Assembly: GCA_945876755.1 (NCBI GenBank)
Contig: CAMCPM010000001.1
Coordinates: forward strand, 124,001 to 188,000
Reading direction: 5' to 3'
From: an uncultured Clostridia bacterium
GTDB taxonomy: Bacteria; Bacillota; Clostridia; Oscillospirales; Ruminococcaceae
DNA: 64,000 nucleotides
The notes beneath the pieces were generated by a model. That model did no database searches. It was not told the DNA's origin and saw nothing but the letters and a program-made list of their open reading frames with translations. Shown here piece after piece: positions 55,387 through 63,200 of the stretch. Both the position numbers and the translations under genes were made by a program. Positions within the stretch are counted from its first letter, which is position 1; every line of letters starts with the position of its first letter.

Positions 55387-56028
55387 TCATTTGTTTTCGT
55401 ACTGCTTCACCAACTTGTAAAAGGTTGTCCTTTTCAAGTCAAGCAGTTCCATTGCTTTGTTAGCTGTTATGCTGTCTGCTTTCCATTGCTTATATACCTG
55501 CTCCCAGTTGTCGGGGTATACAGCATTAGGTCTGCCTGTAGGTCTGCCTGTCTTTGCTGACACTCTCTTGCCGTCAACTACCTGCATAACATCAATGCCT
55601 TGTCGCTGTCGCTTGCGTGTGTTCTCTCGCTCCTTTTCGGCGGTGTATGACAGTATCTGCAATACAAGGTCTGCTATAAACCGCTTGTCAAGGTTGCCGT
55701 CTGTTGCCGTTGTGTCAAGCAAGGGTATTTCCAGTACCTTTATATCAGCCTTTAGTGTTCTGGTGATATACTCCCATTGCTCCCGTATCTCTACATAGTT
55801 GCGCCCCAGTCGGTCAAGTGACGTTATCAGCAACAAATCTCCCTCGTGTAACAATGGTGCAGTATCAGCAGTACCAACTAAACTGTTATAGCCTCGGCGG
55901 TCAAAGTTCTTACCGCTTGCCTTGTCGGTAATAATATACCGTTCATCTGCAATATGCTGCCGCAGTTGTTCAAGCTGTCGGTCAAGGTTCTGGTCTGTTG
56001 TACTTACCCTTGCATATCCATAGGTCAT
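55387..56028 (-). CDS. Small serine resolvase/invertase
   Basis: 213 aa. YARVSTTDQNLDRQ at the N-terminus holds the catalytic Ser (RVST). SLDRLGRNY, then the E-helix around RFIADLVLQILSYTAEKERENTRKRQRQG, and a C-terminal HTH (KWKADSITANKAMELLDLKRTTFYKL). It resolves dimers or inverts short segments; in a small element it usually maintains monomers. GGGGGCGA precedes the ATG. The promoter and two direct repeats lie just upstream. Confidence 0.93.
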   Translation of the reverse strand: MTYGYARVSTTDQNLDRQLEQLRQHIADERYIITDKASGKNFDRRGYNSLVGTADTAPLLHEGDLLLITSLDRLGRNYVEIREQWEYITRTLKADIKVLEIPLLDTTATDGNLDKRFIADLVLQILSYTAEKERENTRKRQRQGIDVMQVVDGKRVSAKTGRPTGRPNAVYPDNWEQVYKQWKADSITANKAMELLDLKRTTFYKLVKQYENK

Positions 56029-56058
56029 TTTATCGCCCCCTTTCGTTGCTATGGTTAT

Positions 56059-56135
56059 AGTATAGCATAAGTGTTTGTAAAAGTCAATACCTATTTACGA
56101 ATATTCACAAAATATTTTTATATCTTTACGAATAT
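56059..56135 (-). promoter_or_regulatory. Resolvase promoter with direct repeats spaced 31 bp
   Basis: On the minus strand TTGACT (complement of 56082-56087), 17 nt, TATACT (complement of 56059-56064). Upstream, TTTACGAATAT is repeated at 56094-56104 and 56125-56135, 31 bp apart (three helical turns). They may be resolvase subsites or a regulator site. Confidence 0.75.
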
Positions 56136-56250
56136 AATTATATGCCCGTTTCAAGGTGCTTTTGTGTGTTTGTAAAGGTGTACTTTTATAAACAAATTAA
56201 CAGTTCGGTGTTATACCAATATTTTCAAGGGATTTATCGCAGTCAAGTAA

Positions 56251-56296
56251 TAAAAAAACACCTGCTCATACCATTTGGGTAAAAAGAGCAGGTGTT
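56251..56296 (-). terminator. Terminator insulating the element from cwlD transcription
   Basis: AACACCTGCTC pairs with GAGCAGGTGTT on the minus strand, with TTTTTTTATTA after it. It stops leftward transcription from the 5' cwlD fragment before it enters the element genes. Confidence 0.8.
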
Positions 56297-56499
56297 ATAA
56301 AAACATAGGAAATACAAGGGTTTTCGGGCATTTATGATTTATGCTGACTTTCGGTAAACTGTTCGGCGTTTGGTTCGTAATTGTCAAAAACTATACTTAA
56401 CACATACGCAGATACCTGCATCTAACGTATGGCTATAATTTTTATATATGACGTAGGCAAGCGGTTTGTAGCGGTGTATTTAGACAACTATACTCACTA

Positions 56500-56530
56500 C
56501 ATACGCTTCTTGCCCTGCATCAAGAACTAT
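56500..56530 (-). other. Attachment site, high-coordinate end of the serine-integrase element
   Basis: The element side reads ACTACATACGCTTCT (to 56520), the core TG 56521-56522, and the host side CCCTGCAT. Opposing arms GCGTATGT/ACATACGC flank the core in the reconstructed attP. Confidence 0.85.
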
Positions 56531-56665
56531 CATAACGTTATCCTGCGGTACTGAATTTGAAACCGTGACCGCATTATCAATTTTGGTTGCTGCATAGACT
56601 ATCACTCCTACGCAGGCAAAAAATGTAAGTACCACAAAAGCCGCATTCCAATTATACTTTTTCAT
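56523..56665 (-). pseudogene. cwlD: CwlD-type amidase, 5' part (interrupted gene)
   Basis: Encodes MKKYNWNAAFVVLTFFACVG, a signal-anchor helix, and then VMIVLDAG, which is where the zinc-amidase HGG motif should begin. The frame instead runs into element DNA and stops at 56480 after ten foreign codons. It joins at the TG core to the 3' part at 48234-48794. CwlD amidases act on muramoyl peptides of spore cortex in spore-formers; whether this organism sporulates cannot be told here. Confidence 0.92.
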
Positions 56666-56731
56666 AAGATACCTCCAAACAGCTTGTATTATTGTATCCT
56701 ATGAAAAATTACGGGCTTGTATGACAGTTAA

Positions 56732-57310
56732 TTACTTATTTTTATCCTTTTTATATAAAATAATGCTCATAACGTCTATGTCGTTATAGGTAAAGAAATA
56801 GGTTGCGAAAATCGTCAACGGCTGAAGAAGTGTAACCAGTGTAATTCCTGCCATTCCCGACCATGAAATATCGTTTATTGTTCTTCCGCCGGTAAAAAGC
56901 GTTATAAACGGCAACACCCAAATGTCCAAAAGCAGATAAATACTCATAAAAGCTTCCTGAATTACTCCTGCCTTGCATAAATACAGCAGTATGAGCATTA
57001 TATACGGAACAATTGGAGCGATTACTGCCATTTTAAGCGGCATATATCTATCATACTCCATATTATGGAACTTTACAGCATTTTTGTCGCGTCTTGCCGC
57101 ATAGTACGCCCAGTTGAAAAAAAGTCCCAGCATTATCGCAGATGTACAAAATGCAATAATAACTTTAAGAATAAGCAGACTTTTCATAAGCACCAGCATT
57201 GTAGAGCATACAAAAAAGCTCATAAAATTTCCCAAAAACCAATATCCTATACCCTTGAAGCTTCTTTTTACAAAACTTTCTTTTTCTTTTGATATTATTT
57301 TTCCAGCCAT
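56732..57310 (-). CDS. Integral membrane protein, unassigned
   Basis: 192 aa with four or five TM helices (FLGNFMSFFVCSTMLVLMKSL; VIIAFCTSAIMLGLFFNWAYY; AVIAPIVPYIMLILLYLC; IYLLLDIWVLPFITLF; ITLVTLLQPLTIFATYFF). Basic cytosolic N-terminus. No family recognised. GGGAGA precedes the ATG. It precedes the interrupted cwlD gene in the same direction. Confidence 0.7.
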   Translation of the reverse strand: MAGKIISKEKESFVKRSFKGIGYWFLGNFMSFFVCSTMLVLMKSLLILKVIIAFCTSAIMLGLFFNWAYYAARRDKNAVKFHNMEYDRYMPLKMAVIAPIVPYIMLILLYLCKAGVIQEAFMSIYLLLDIWVLPFITLFTGGRTINDISWSGMAGITLVTLLQPLTIFATYFFTYNDIDVMSIILYKKDKNK

Positions 57311-57447
57311 TATAAATCTCCCGAATAAGAATATTTTTTTAATTATACAATATATTCTTTATTTTTTCAATATAATTTCCGCAAATAATTATGCCTGTAA
57401 ATTGAAACAATAATTTCAGAATAATAAATCAGAAAGGAATAAGTTTT

Positions 57448-57876
57448 ATGTCAGAACAAAACAACCTGTTTAATACACTTTACCAAAATGCTGAAATGGG
57501 AACACGTTCCATAAAAAAGATTTTTCCTAAGGTTCAGGATTCAAAGCTGAAAAATGAACTTCGTATGCAGCTTTCAAATTACAAAGAGCAGAGCAATCAA
57601 ATCGCCGGAAGAATGAAGTCACATAACATGAAGCCTAAATCTTTACCGGTTATGACAAAACTGATGACCGATGCCGGCATATCTTTTAACTGCGCAAAGG
57701 ACAATTCCACGGAACACATTGCAGAAATGCTTATACAAGGCACTAATATGGGGGTAATCAAAATCAACAAGGCACTTAACCACTCGGTAACATCTAACCC
57801 CGTGCTTGTTCAGGAAGCCAGAAATATGCTTTCAAAAGAACAGCAGTATATTGACAACCTGAAAAAATATTTATAG
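57448..57876 (+). CDS. Four-helix-type hypothetical protein
   Basis: 142 aa, soluble and predicted all-helical, with regular Lys/Glu and Met/Leu pattern (NLFNTLYQNAEMGTRSIKKIF, LKNELRMQLSNYKEQSNQIAGRMK). It resembles small stress-related helical-bundle proteins, but no name is justified. GAAAGGAAT precedes the ATG. Single-gene unit with a terminator. Confidence 0.7.
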   Translation: MSEQNNLFNTLYQNAEMGTRSIKKIFPKVQDSKLKNELRMQLSNYKEQSNQIAGRMKSHNMKPKSLPVMTKLMTDAGISFNCAKDNSTEHIAEMLIQGTNMGVIKINKALNHSVTSNPVLVQEARNMLSKEQQYIDNLKKYL

Positions 57877-57897
57877 GATAGATTTTTATTAAAAAGT

Positions 57898-57934
57898 AAA
57901 GTCACTTTTGACCGATAACATCAAAAGTGACTTT
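57898..57934. terminator. Terminator after the 57448 gene
   Basis: AAAGTCACTTTTGA (57898-57911) pairs with TCAAAAGTGACTTT (57921-57934), a perfect 14-bp stem between convergent genes. Confidence 0.85.
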
Positions 57935-58003
57935 ATAATACTTATTTAGCACTGAAAGGAATAAATCCGTAAATTTTATTCCTTATAGCATTACAGCGAT
58001 ACA

Positions 58004-59188
58004 TTAAGCTTTGATCTGTTCCGCAAACTTTTCAGCAAGTGCGTCAATCTGTTCAAAATCAGCTTCGGACGGCTTTAATATCCACTTATATGCTTCATGA
58101 ACTTTTTTCAGTCCAAGACCGTCTGCACGGGCTTCAAGCATTCCGCAGGCTTCACCGCTCCAGCCGTATGAACCGAACACCGCATAAGGCTTGCCGCGAT
58201 TCGTAATTGCATCCACAACCGAAAGAACATCCCAAACGGGCTTCAATGCGTCACGGTTGATTGTGGGAGACCCGAAAAGAAGTCCTCCCGCATTGTCAAT
58301 AACCTCTTTGATTTCGCTGATATCATGTTCGATTACATTATAACATTTTGTCTCAACGCCAAGCTCGTTAAGTTTCTTTGCATAACGCTTTGCAGCCGCA
58401 CCTGTATATCCGTAAGCCGACACATAAAAGATTGCCGCACTTCTCGAAAGTGATTTAGGTGCAGACCATTCAGCATATTTTTCCATAGCGTGCTTGATAC
58501 CGTTTTTCAGCACAGGTCCGTGCGAACAGCATACCATGTCGAAATCAAGTGCTTCAAGCTTTGCAAGACCGTCACGCACAAACTTCGGAAAAGGTCCGAA
58601 AATTGCAGCGTAATAATAAGCCAAAGCGTCTTCATATTCTTTCGGATATGTAATAACATCATCGGTAATCAGCGGTTCACAATAGTGAGCACCAAGGAAA
58701 TCGCATGTAAAAACTGTTTTACAAGCAGGAACATATGTGAATATACTGTCCGGCCAATGCAGATTAGGCGCAGAAATAAACTCAAGCACAATTCCTTTTC
58801 CCAGGTCAAGAGTATCTCCGGTTTTTACAGTCATACTGTTGAATGTACCGTTTGTTACACCGGAAATATTCTTTATCGCCGCCGCAGAACCGACTATTTT
58901 TACATCCGGATTAATTTTGATCAACTCGTCGACCGAACCGCTGTGGTCAGGTTCGGTATGATTGAACACCACATAGTCAATTTCCGAAGGATCGCATACC
59001 TGCTTGATATTGTCAAGCATAACGCCTCTGAAACGGTCATGAACAGTTTCAACAAGCGCAGTTTTTTCACCTCTGATAAGGTATGCGTTGTAGGTCGTTC
59101 CGTAATCGGTTTTCATTATAATATCGAAAACACGGAGATTAGGATTGATCGCACCTACATAATAAATATTTTCTTTAAGCCTCAGCAT
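58004..59188 (-). CDS. fprA: Flavodiiron protein (A-type flavoprotein, O2/NO reductase)
   Basis: 394 aa. N-terminal metallo-beta-lactamase-like diiron domain: HTEPDHSGSVDEL gives the H-x-E-x-D-H metal ligands, with later His in ISAPNLHWPDS and CDFLGAHYC. The C-terminal flavodoxin domain (~250-394) binds FMN (YVSAYGYTGAAAKRYA). It reduces O2 to water (or NO to N2O) for oxygen defence in anaerobes, with electrons from rubredoxin. The rubredoxin gene lies just upstream in the same direction. AAAGGAAG precedes the ATG. Confidence 0.96.
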   Translation of the reverse strand: MLRLKENIYYVGAINPNLRVFDIIMKTDYGTTYNAYLIRGEKTALVETVHDRFRGVMLDNIKQVCDPSEIDYVVFNHTEPDHSGSVDELIKINPDVKIVGSAAAIKNISGVTNGTFNSMTVKTGDTLDLGKGIVLEFISAPNLHWPDSIFTYVPACKTVFTCDFLGAHYCEPLITDDVITYPKEYEDALAYYYAAIFGPFPKFVRDGLAKLEALDFDMVCCSHGPVLKNGIKHAMEKYAEWSAPKSLSRSAAIFYVSAYGYTGAAAKRYAKKLNELGVETKCYNVIEHDISEIKEVIDNAGGLLFGSPTINRDALKPVWDVLSVVDAITNRGKPYAVFGSYGWSGEACGMLEARADGLGLKKVHEAYKWILKPSEADFEQIDALAEKFAEQIKA

Positions 59189-59245
59189 AACATTTCTTCC
59201 TTTTTACATACGTTTAAACAGGCGGATATGATCCGCCTGTAATTT

Positions 59246-59401
59246 TTAGAGCTTAGTAAACTCGCTCTTGCTAAGACCGCAAACGGGACAAACCCAATCC
59301 TCGGGAATATCCTCCCACTTTGTTCCGGGAGCGATACCTCCGTCCGGGTCACCTTTAGCTTCATCATAAACATAAGAACATGGGCACTCGTACTTTTCCA
59401 T
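59246..59401 (-). CDS. Rubredoxin
   Basis: 51 aa, too short for a usual ORF list. [19 protein letters not shown], then [22 protein letters not shown], the full rubredoxin pattern. The second knuckle is CPVC; the first is C-P-C, one residue shorter than the classical C-x-x-C. It is an electron donor to the flavodiiron protein encoded 57 nt downstream. AAAGGAG precedes the ATG. The frame ends in TAA at 59246. Confidence 0.93.
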   Translation of the reverse strand: MEKYECPCSYVYDEAKGDPDGGIAPGTKWEDIPEDWVCPVCGLSKSEFTKL

Positions 59402-59498
59402 AAAACACAACTCCTTTCAAAATATACCTAATCAGTATAGATTAATTATATCATACAACTCTGCATATGTCAATAGTTATTTTAAAAAAATAATATTA

Positions 59499-60944
59499 TC
59501 AACCCTTATATTCTTTGTGAAGAAGTTCGTTTTTCTTATCCCAGAGTTTCTGTGAAAGGTCAACGTAATACTTATGCGGATACTCAAACCGTTTAAGCTC
59601 ATCCCAAAGCGTATCAAGCTGTGCTGCGCAATACTCACGGATATCGTATGCCGACGGACAGATATAAACACATTCTCCGTCGGAAAAAATCTGCTCCATA
59701 AGCCGTACTGCACTGAAATGCTCAAGAGTTTTCCGCTTATAGGTATGGTCGGGGTCAAAAATTTCATACGGTTTTGTATCGTCAATGATCTCTCCCCTGC
59801 ACGTCAGCACATCTGCGATAGCCTTTCCGGTTACAGTATCGAAAAGACGCCACACTTCCTTGAAATCAGGATTAGTTATCTTTGTTGTATTCTCGGAAAG
59901 CTTGATTTTGGGTATTATCTTATTGCCTTTTTCGACTGCGGCAAGCTTGTAAACACCGCCGAAAACAGGTTCGGATTTTGAAGTTATCATACGCTCGCCT
60001 ACGCCGAAGCTGTCGATTTTTGCTCCTTGCAGCAGCAAGTCACGGATAATATACTCATCAAGAGAATTAGACGCAACTATTTTAACATCGGCAAATCCCT
60101 CATCGTCAAGCATTTGTCTTGCACGTTTTGAAAGATAGGTTATATCGCCGCTGTCAATGCGTATTCCGGCAGGCTTTTCTCCCCTTGCACGCATTTCCTT
60201 AAATACTGTTATTGCGTTTGGGACACCAGATTTAAGCACATTGTAGGTATCTACAAGCAACGTTGTTCCGTTGGGGTAACACTTTGCATATGCGCGGAAT
60301 GCCTCAAGCTCGCTGTCGAACATCTGGATCCACGAATGAGCCATTGTACCGAGAGCAGGCGTACCCATTTCCTTGTCAGAAATAGTACATGCAGTTCCGC
60401 AACAGCCTGCTATATATGCGGCTCTTGCGCCGTAAACAGCGCCGTCAAAGCCCTGCGCTCTTCGTGAGCCGAACTCCATTACGGGTCTACCCTCTGCGGC
60501 ACGGACTATTCTGTTTGCTTTGGTTGCTATAAGGCTCTGATGGTTAATGCAGATAAGCACCATCGTTTCCACGAACTGCGCCTGAATTGCAGGCCCGCGG
60601 ACGGTTACTATCGGCTCATTCGGGAAAATAGGAGTTCCCTCGGGAACTGCCCAAACATCGCAGCAAAATCTGAAATTCCGCAGATAATCAAGAAACGCTT
60701 CGCTGAAAATCCCTTTGCTTCTGAGGTAATCTATATCGTCCTCGTCAAAGTGAAGGGACTTCATATAATCTATCATCTGCTCAAGTCCGCACATTATCGC
60801 AAAGCCACCGCCGTCCGGAACACTTCTGAAAAACATATCAAAGTATGAGATAGTATCTCCCATACCATTTTCAAGATATCCATTTGCCATAGTCAGCTCA
60901 TAGAAGTCGGTCAAAAGAGTAAGATTTCTTTTATTTTTATCCAT
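59499..60944 (-). CDS. pncB: Nicotinate phosphoribosyltransferase
   Basis: 481 aa. Makes nicotinate mononucleotide from nicotinate and PRPP in NAD salvage. Seen: TDFYELTMANGYLENG, the catalytic His in TMAHSWIQMFDSELEAF, GVRIDSGD-type GIRIDSGDITYLSK and GVGERMITSKSEPVFGGVYKLA. Longer Firmicute-type PncB. It starts one or two bases after the pncA stop, so the two are translationally coupled. Confidence 0.95.
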   Translation of the reverse strand: MDKNKRNLTLLTDFYELTMANGYLENGMGDTISYFDMFFRSVPDGGGFAIMCGLEQMIDYMKSLHFDEDDIDYLRSKGIFSEAFLDYLRNFRFCCDVWAVPEGTPIFPNEPIVTVRGPAIQAQFVETMVLICINHQSLIATKANRIVRAAEGRPVMEFGSRRAQGFDGAVYGARAAYIAGCCGTACTISDKEMGTPALGTMAHSWIQMFDSELEAFRAYAKCYPNGTTLLVDTYNVLKSGVPNAITVFKEMRARGEKPAGIRIDSGDITYLSKRARQMLDDEGFADVKIVASNSLDEYIIRDLLLQGAKIDSFGVGERMITSKSEPVFGGVYKLAAVEKGNKIIPKIKLSENTTKITNPDFKEVWRLFDTVTGKAIADVLTCRGEIIDDTKPYEIFDPDHTYKRKTLEHFSAVRLMEQIFSDGECVYICPSAYDIREYCAAQLDTLWDELKRFEYPHKYYVDLSQKLWDKKNELLHKEYKG

Positions 60945-60946
60945 GT

Positions 60947-61621
60947 TTATTTCTCCTTGATTTCGGAAACGAATTTTATACCGCTGCCGCTCATAAGCTT
61001 ATAAGCGGCTATATTCATAAAATCGGCGTCGTGTCCCGGTGCGTCATAAGTCTCAATACAGTTGACAGGCACGATTATTTCCGCTGATTTATTCTGCTGA
61101 GTAAACCATGTTTTCAGCGTAAGGCAAAGCTGCATTACACAAATATCGGTACAGTCGCCCACAATTATAAATGTATTTGTCTGAGGATTCTGCATAAGGC
61201 ACTGCATAAAGCTTTTCTCATGGAAGCCGTTTGTAGAATTCTTTTTCAACAGAAAATATCCGCCGACTTTTTTCAGCTCGTCCACAAGCTCGCTTTCGCT
61301 TGTGTTTTCAAGACAGTGGGGCGGAAATGAAGAAAACTCCGCACAGCCGTCCTTATGGCAATCGGCAAAAGCTACTACGGGGATATCAAGCTTAACGCAA
61401 TGCTCCATAAGCTCTGCAATGTTCGGAACAATGCTTTCAATAAGCGGAGAAGCCATTGCTCCCTCACGAATAAAGCCGTTAACAACATCAACAACTATCA
61501 TGGCTGTTTTTTCGGGTGCAAACTCGGAAATGCTCATACTCGGAAGCCCTTTGATCTCTTCAATAATTCCGCTTACCGCATCTTTACAATTATCGGGGGT
61601 TTTGGTAGAAAACTTTCTCAT
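60947..61621 (-). CDS. pncA: Nicotinamidase/isochorismatase-family hydrolase
   Basis: 224 aa. Deamidates nicotinamide to nicotinate. Isochorismatase fold: IVVDVVNGFI (catalytic Asp), Lys in the GGYFLLKKNSTNGF segment, and nucleophile Cys in VGDCTDICVMQL. Together with the downstream pncB it forms the salvage pathway from nicotinamide to NaMN. AAAGGAG precedes the ATG. Isochorismatase activity is possible from fold alone; gene pairing favours nicotinamidase. Confidence 0.9.
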   Translation of the reverse strand: MRKFSTKTPDNCKDAVSGIIEEIKGLPSMSISEFAPEKTAMIVVDVVNGFIREGAMASPLIESIVPNIAELMEHCVKLDIPVVAFADCHKDGCAEFSSFPPHCLENTSESELVDELKKVGGYFLLKKNSTNGFHEKSFMQCLMQNPQTNTFIIVGDCTDICVMQLCLTLKTWFTQQNKSAEIIVPVNCIETYDAPGHDADFMNIAAYKLMSGSGIKFVSEIKEK

Positions 61622-61829
61622 TTTTAATGCACTCCTTTACAATCTCTTGCCAATACTGCTTACAGGTTTAACTGCATTGACCTGTTATTTACATTATATT
61701 ATAATTAGTTGTCTATTTCAACATTATTTTGCAAAATGATTGAAATTTATCGGGAAATATTTTATAATATTATTTGTACAATAAAAAACAATATGCCCAT
61801 AAATTATTAAACAAACAGGAGCTTTTTAT

Positions 61830-63098
61830 ATGAAAAGATTTTTATCTGCTGCTATTATATTTTCAATGCTGCTTGCTTTCGCTTCCTGCGGAAAGCCGGT
61901 CAGTGACGTACCTGCAACAGCTTCCGTTACAGAAATTATATCTGATATGGCAGTTTCTTCCTCAGAAACAACTATACCGCCCGAGACAACGACAGCTACA
62001 ACGGTCACGACCGAGACTGTTCCGGAATACAGCACGGTAAGCATTGCCGCTGTGGGAGATAACCTTATTCATTCAAGTATTTACAAGCAGGCTAATGCAC
62101 GGGCACTTGACGGAGGTTACGACTTTACATATGCCTATGAGAACGTCGCTGACATTATCCGCCGTGCAGATATGGCAATTATTAATCAGGAAACCCTTAT
62201 CTGCAACGATGTTTTTGAGCCGTCCACATACCCGAGGTTCAATAGTCCCACACAGCTTGGTGACCATATGCTCGACATCGGATTCGATGTATTCACCATT
62301 GCCAATAATCACACTCTTGACAAAGGTACGGACGGTCTTTCAGCTTGTCTTGACTATTGGGAAAGCAAGGAAAATGCGATTGTTGCAGGCGCATACCGCA
62401 ATGCCGAGGACAGGGCAAATATACGCACGGGTGAATTTGAGGGAATTACCTTTTCATTTCTTTCATATACCGAGTCGCTGAACGGGCTTTATCTTCCCGA
62501 CGGAAGCGAACTGGAAATCGGCGATGCTTACGATATTGACACTATGCTGAACGAAATTAAGTCTGCTTCGGAGATTTCCGACGTATGCGTTGTTTCTCTT
62601 CACTGGGGAGTGGAAAACTCAGACATAATCAGCGACTATCAGCGCACGACCGCAAAGCAGCTTGTTGATGCAGGTGCAGATATAATTATCGGAAATCACC
62701 CTCACGTTCTCCGCGATATTGAAGAAATTCAGCGTGAGGACGGCACCTATGCCCTGTGTGCTTATTCCCTCGGAAATTTCATCTCCGCACAAAGCGTAGG
62801 ACAGAATCTTATCGGCGGTATTCTGCAATTTGACATTTCTCTCCGTATTGATGAAAACGCCGATGAAAATCAACAGCCGATAATTGACAATATTGAGTTT
62901 GTTCCCGTTATTACCCATTATGACGGAAATTATCACGATGTAAGACTCTATCCTCTCTCAATGTATACCCGTGAGCTTGCCGAGTCCCATGGAGTAAAAA
63001 ATATGAGCAAGTTCGGATATGATTATATTTTTGACATACTTGAAAGAAATATTAACGAAAAATATTTTGACGCATCAGAATATTATGTTGAAGAATGA
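61830..63098 (+). CDS. CapA-family lipoprotein (metallophosphatase-like)
   Basis: 422 aa. Lipobox FASC near residue 20, then a Thr/Ser/Glu linker. The CapA/YwtB domain (~70-400) has GDNLIH, INQETLICND, ANNHTLDKG, SLHWGVE and GNHPHVLRD as metal and active-site loops. Such proteins take part in poly-gamma-glutamate or other surface polymer anchoring. No pgs or capB genes are adjacent. AGGAGC precedes the ATG. Confidence 0.9.
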   Translation: MKRFLSAAIIFSMLLAFASCGKPVSDVPATASVTEIISDMAVSSSETTIPPETTTATTVTTETVPEYSTVSIAAVGDNLIHSSIYKQANARALDGGYDFTYAYENVADIIRRADMAIINQETLICNDVFEPSTYPRFNSPTQLGDHMLDIGFDVFTIANNHTLDKGTDGLSACLDYWESKENAIVAGAYRNAEDRANIRTGEFEGITFSFLSYTESLNGLYLPDGSELEIGDAYDIDTMLNEIKSASEISDVCVVSLHWGVENSDIISDYQRTTAKQLVDAGADIIIGNHPHVLRDIEEIQREDGTYALCAYSLGNFISAQSVGQNLIGGILQFDISLRIDENADENQQPIIDNIEFVPVITHYDGNYHDVRLYPLSMYTRELAESHGVKNMSKFGYDYIFDILERNINEKYFDASEYYVEE

Positions 63099-63128
63099 TT
63101 ACAATTCGGCTTCAAAATTAAAAATTAC

Positions 63129-63157
63129 TTGAAATCAACACTTTTATAAGGTATAAT
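63129..63157 (+). promoter_or_regulatory. Promoter of rodA
   Basis: TTGAAA (63129-63134), 17 nt, TATAAT (63152-63157), ending 44 nt before the GTG at 63201. Confidence 0.8.
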
Positions 63158-63200
63158 ATTTTTATTATTGCGAAAAATCTTGCCGGAAGGAGCTGAAGCT

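Larger units (their letters stand above)
48795..56522. mobile_element. 7.7 kb serine-integrase element inserted in cwlD
   Basis: Bounded by TG cores at 48793-48794 and 56521-56522. Contents, all leftward: small resolvase, 108-aa protein, zinc-ribbon protein, 65-aa protein, HNH endonuclease, 295-aa protein, 42-aa protein and a large serine integrase next to the low-coordinate attachment site. No relaxase, conjugation or resistance gene is seen. Genes are separated by repeat-rich, hairpin-rich DNA with lower GC than the host. Confidence 0.9.
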
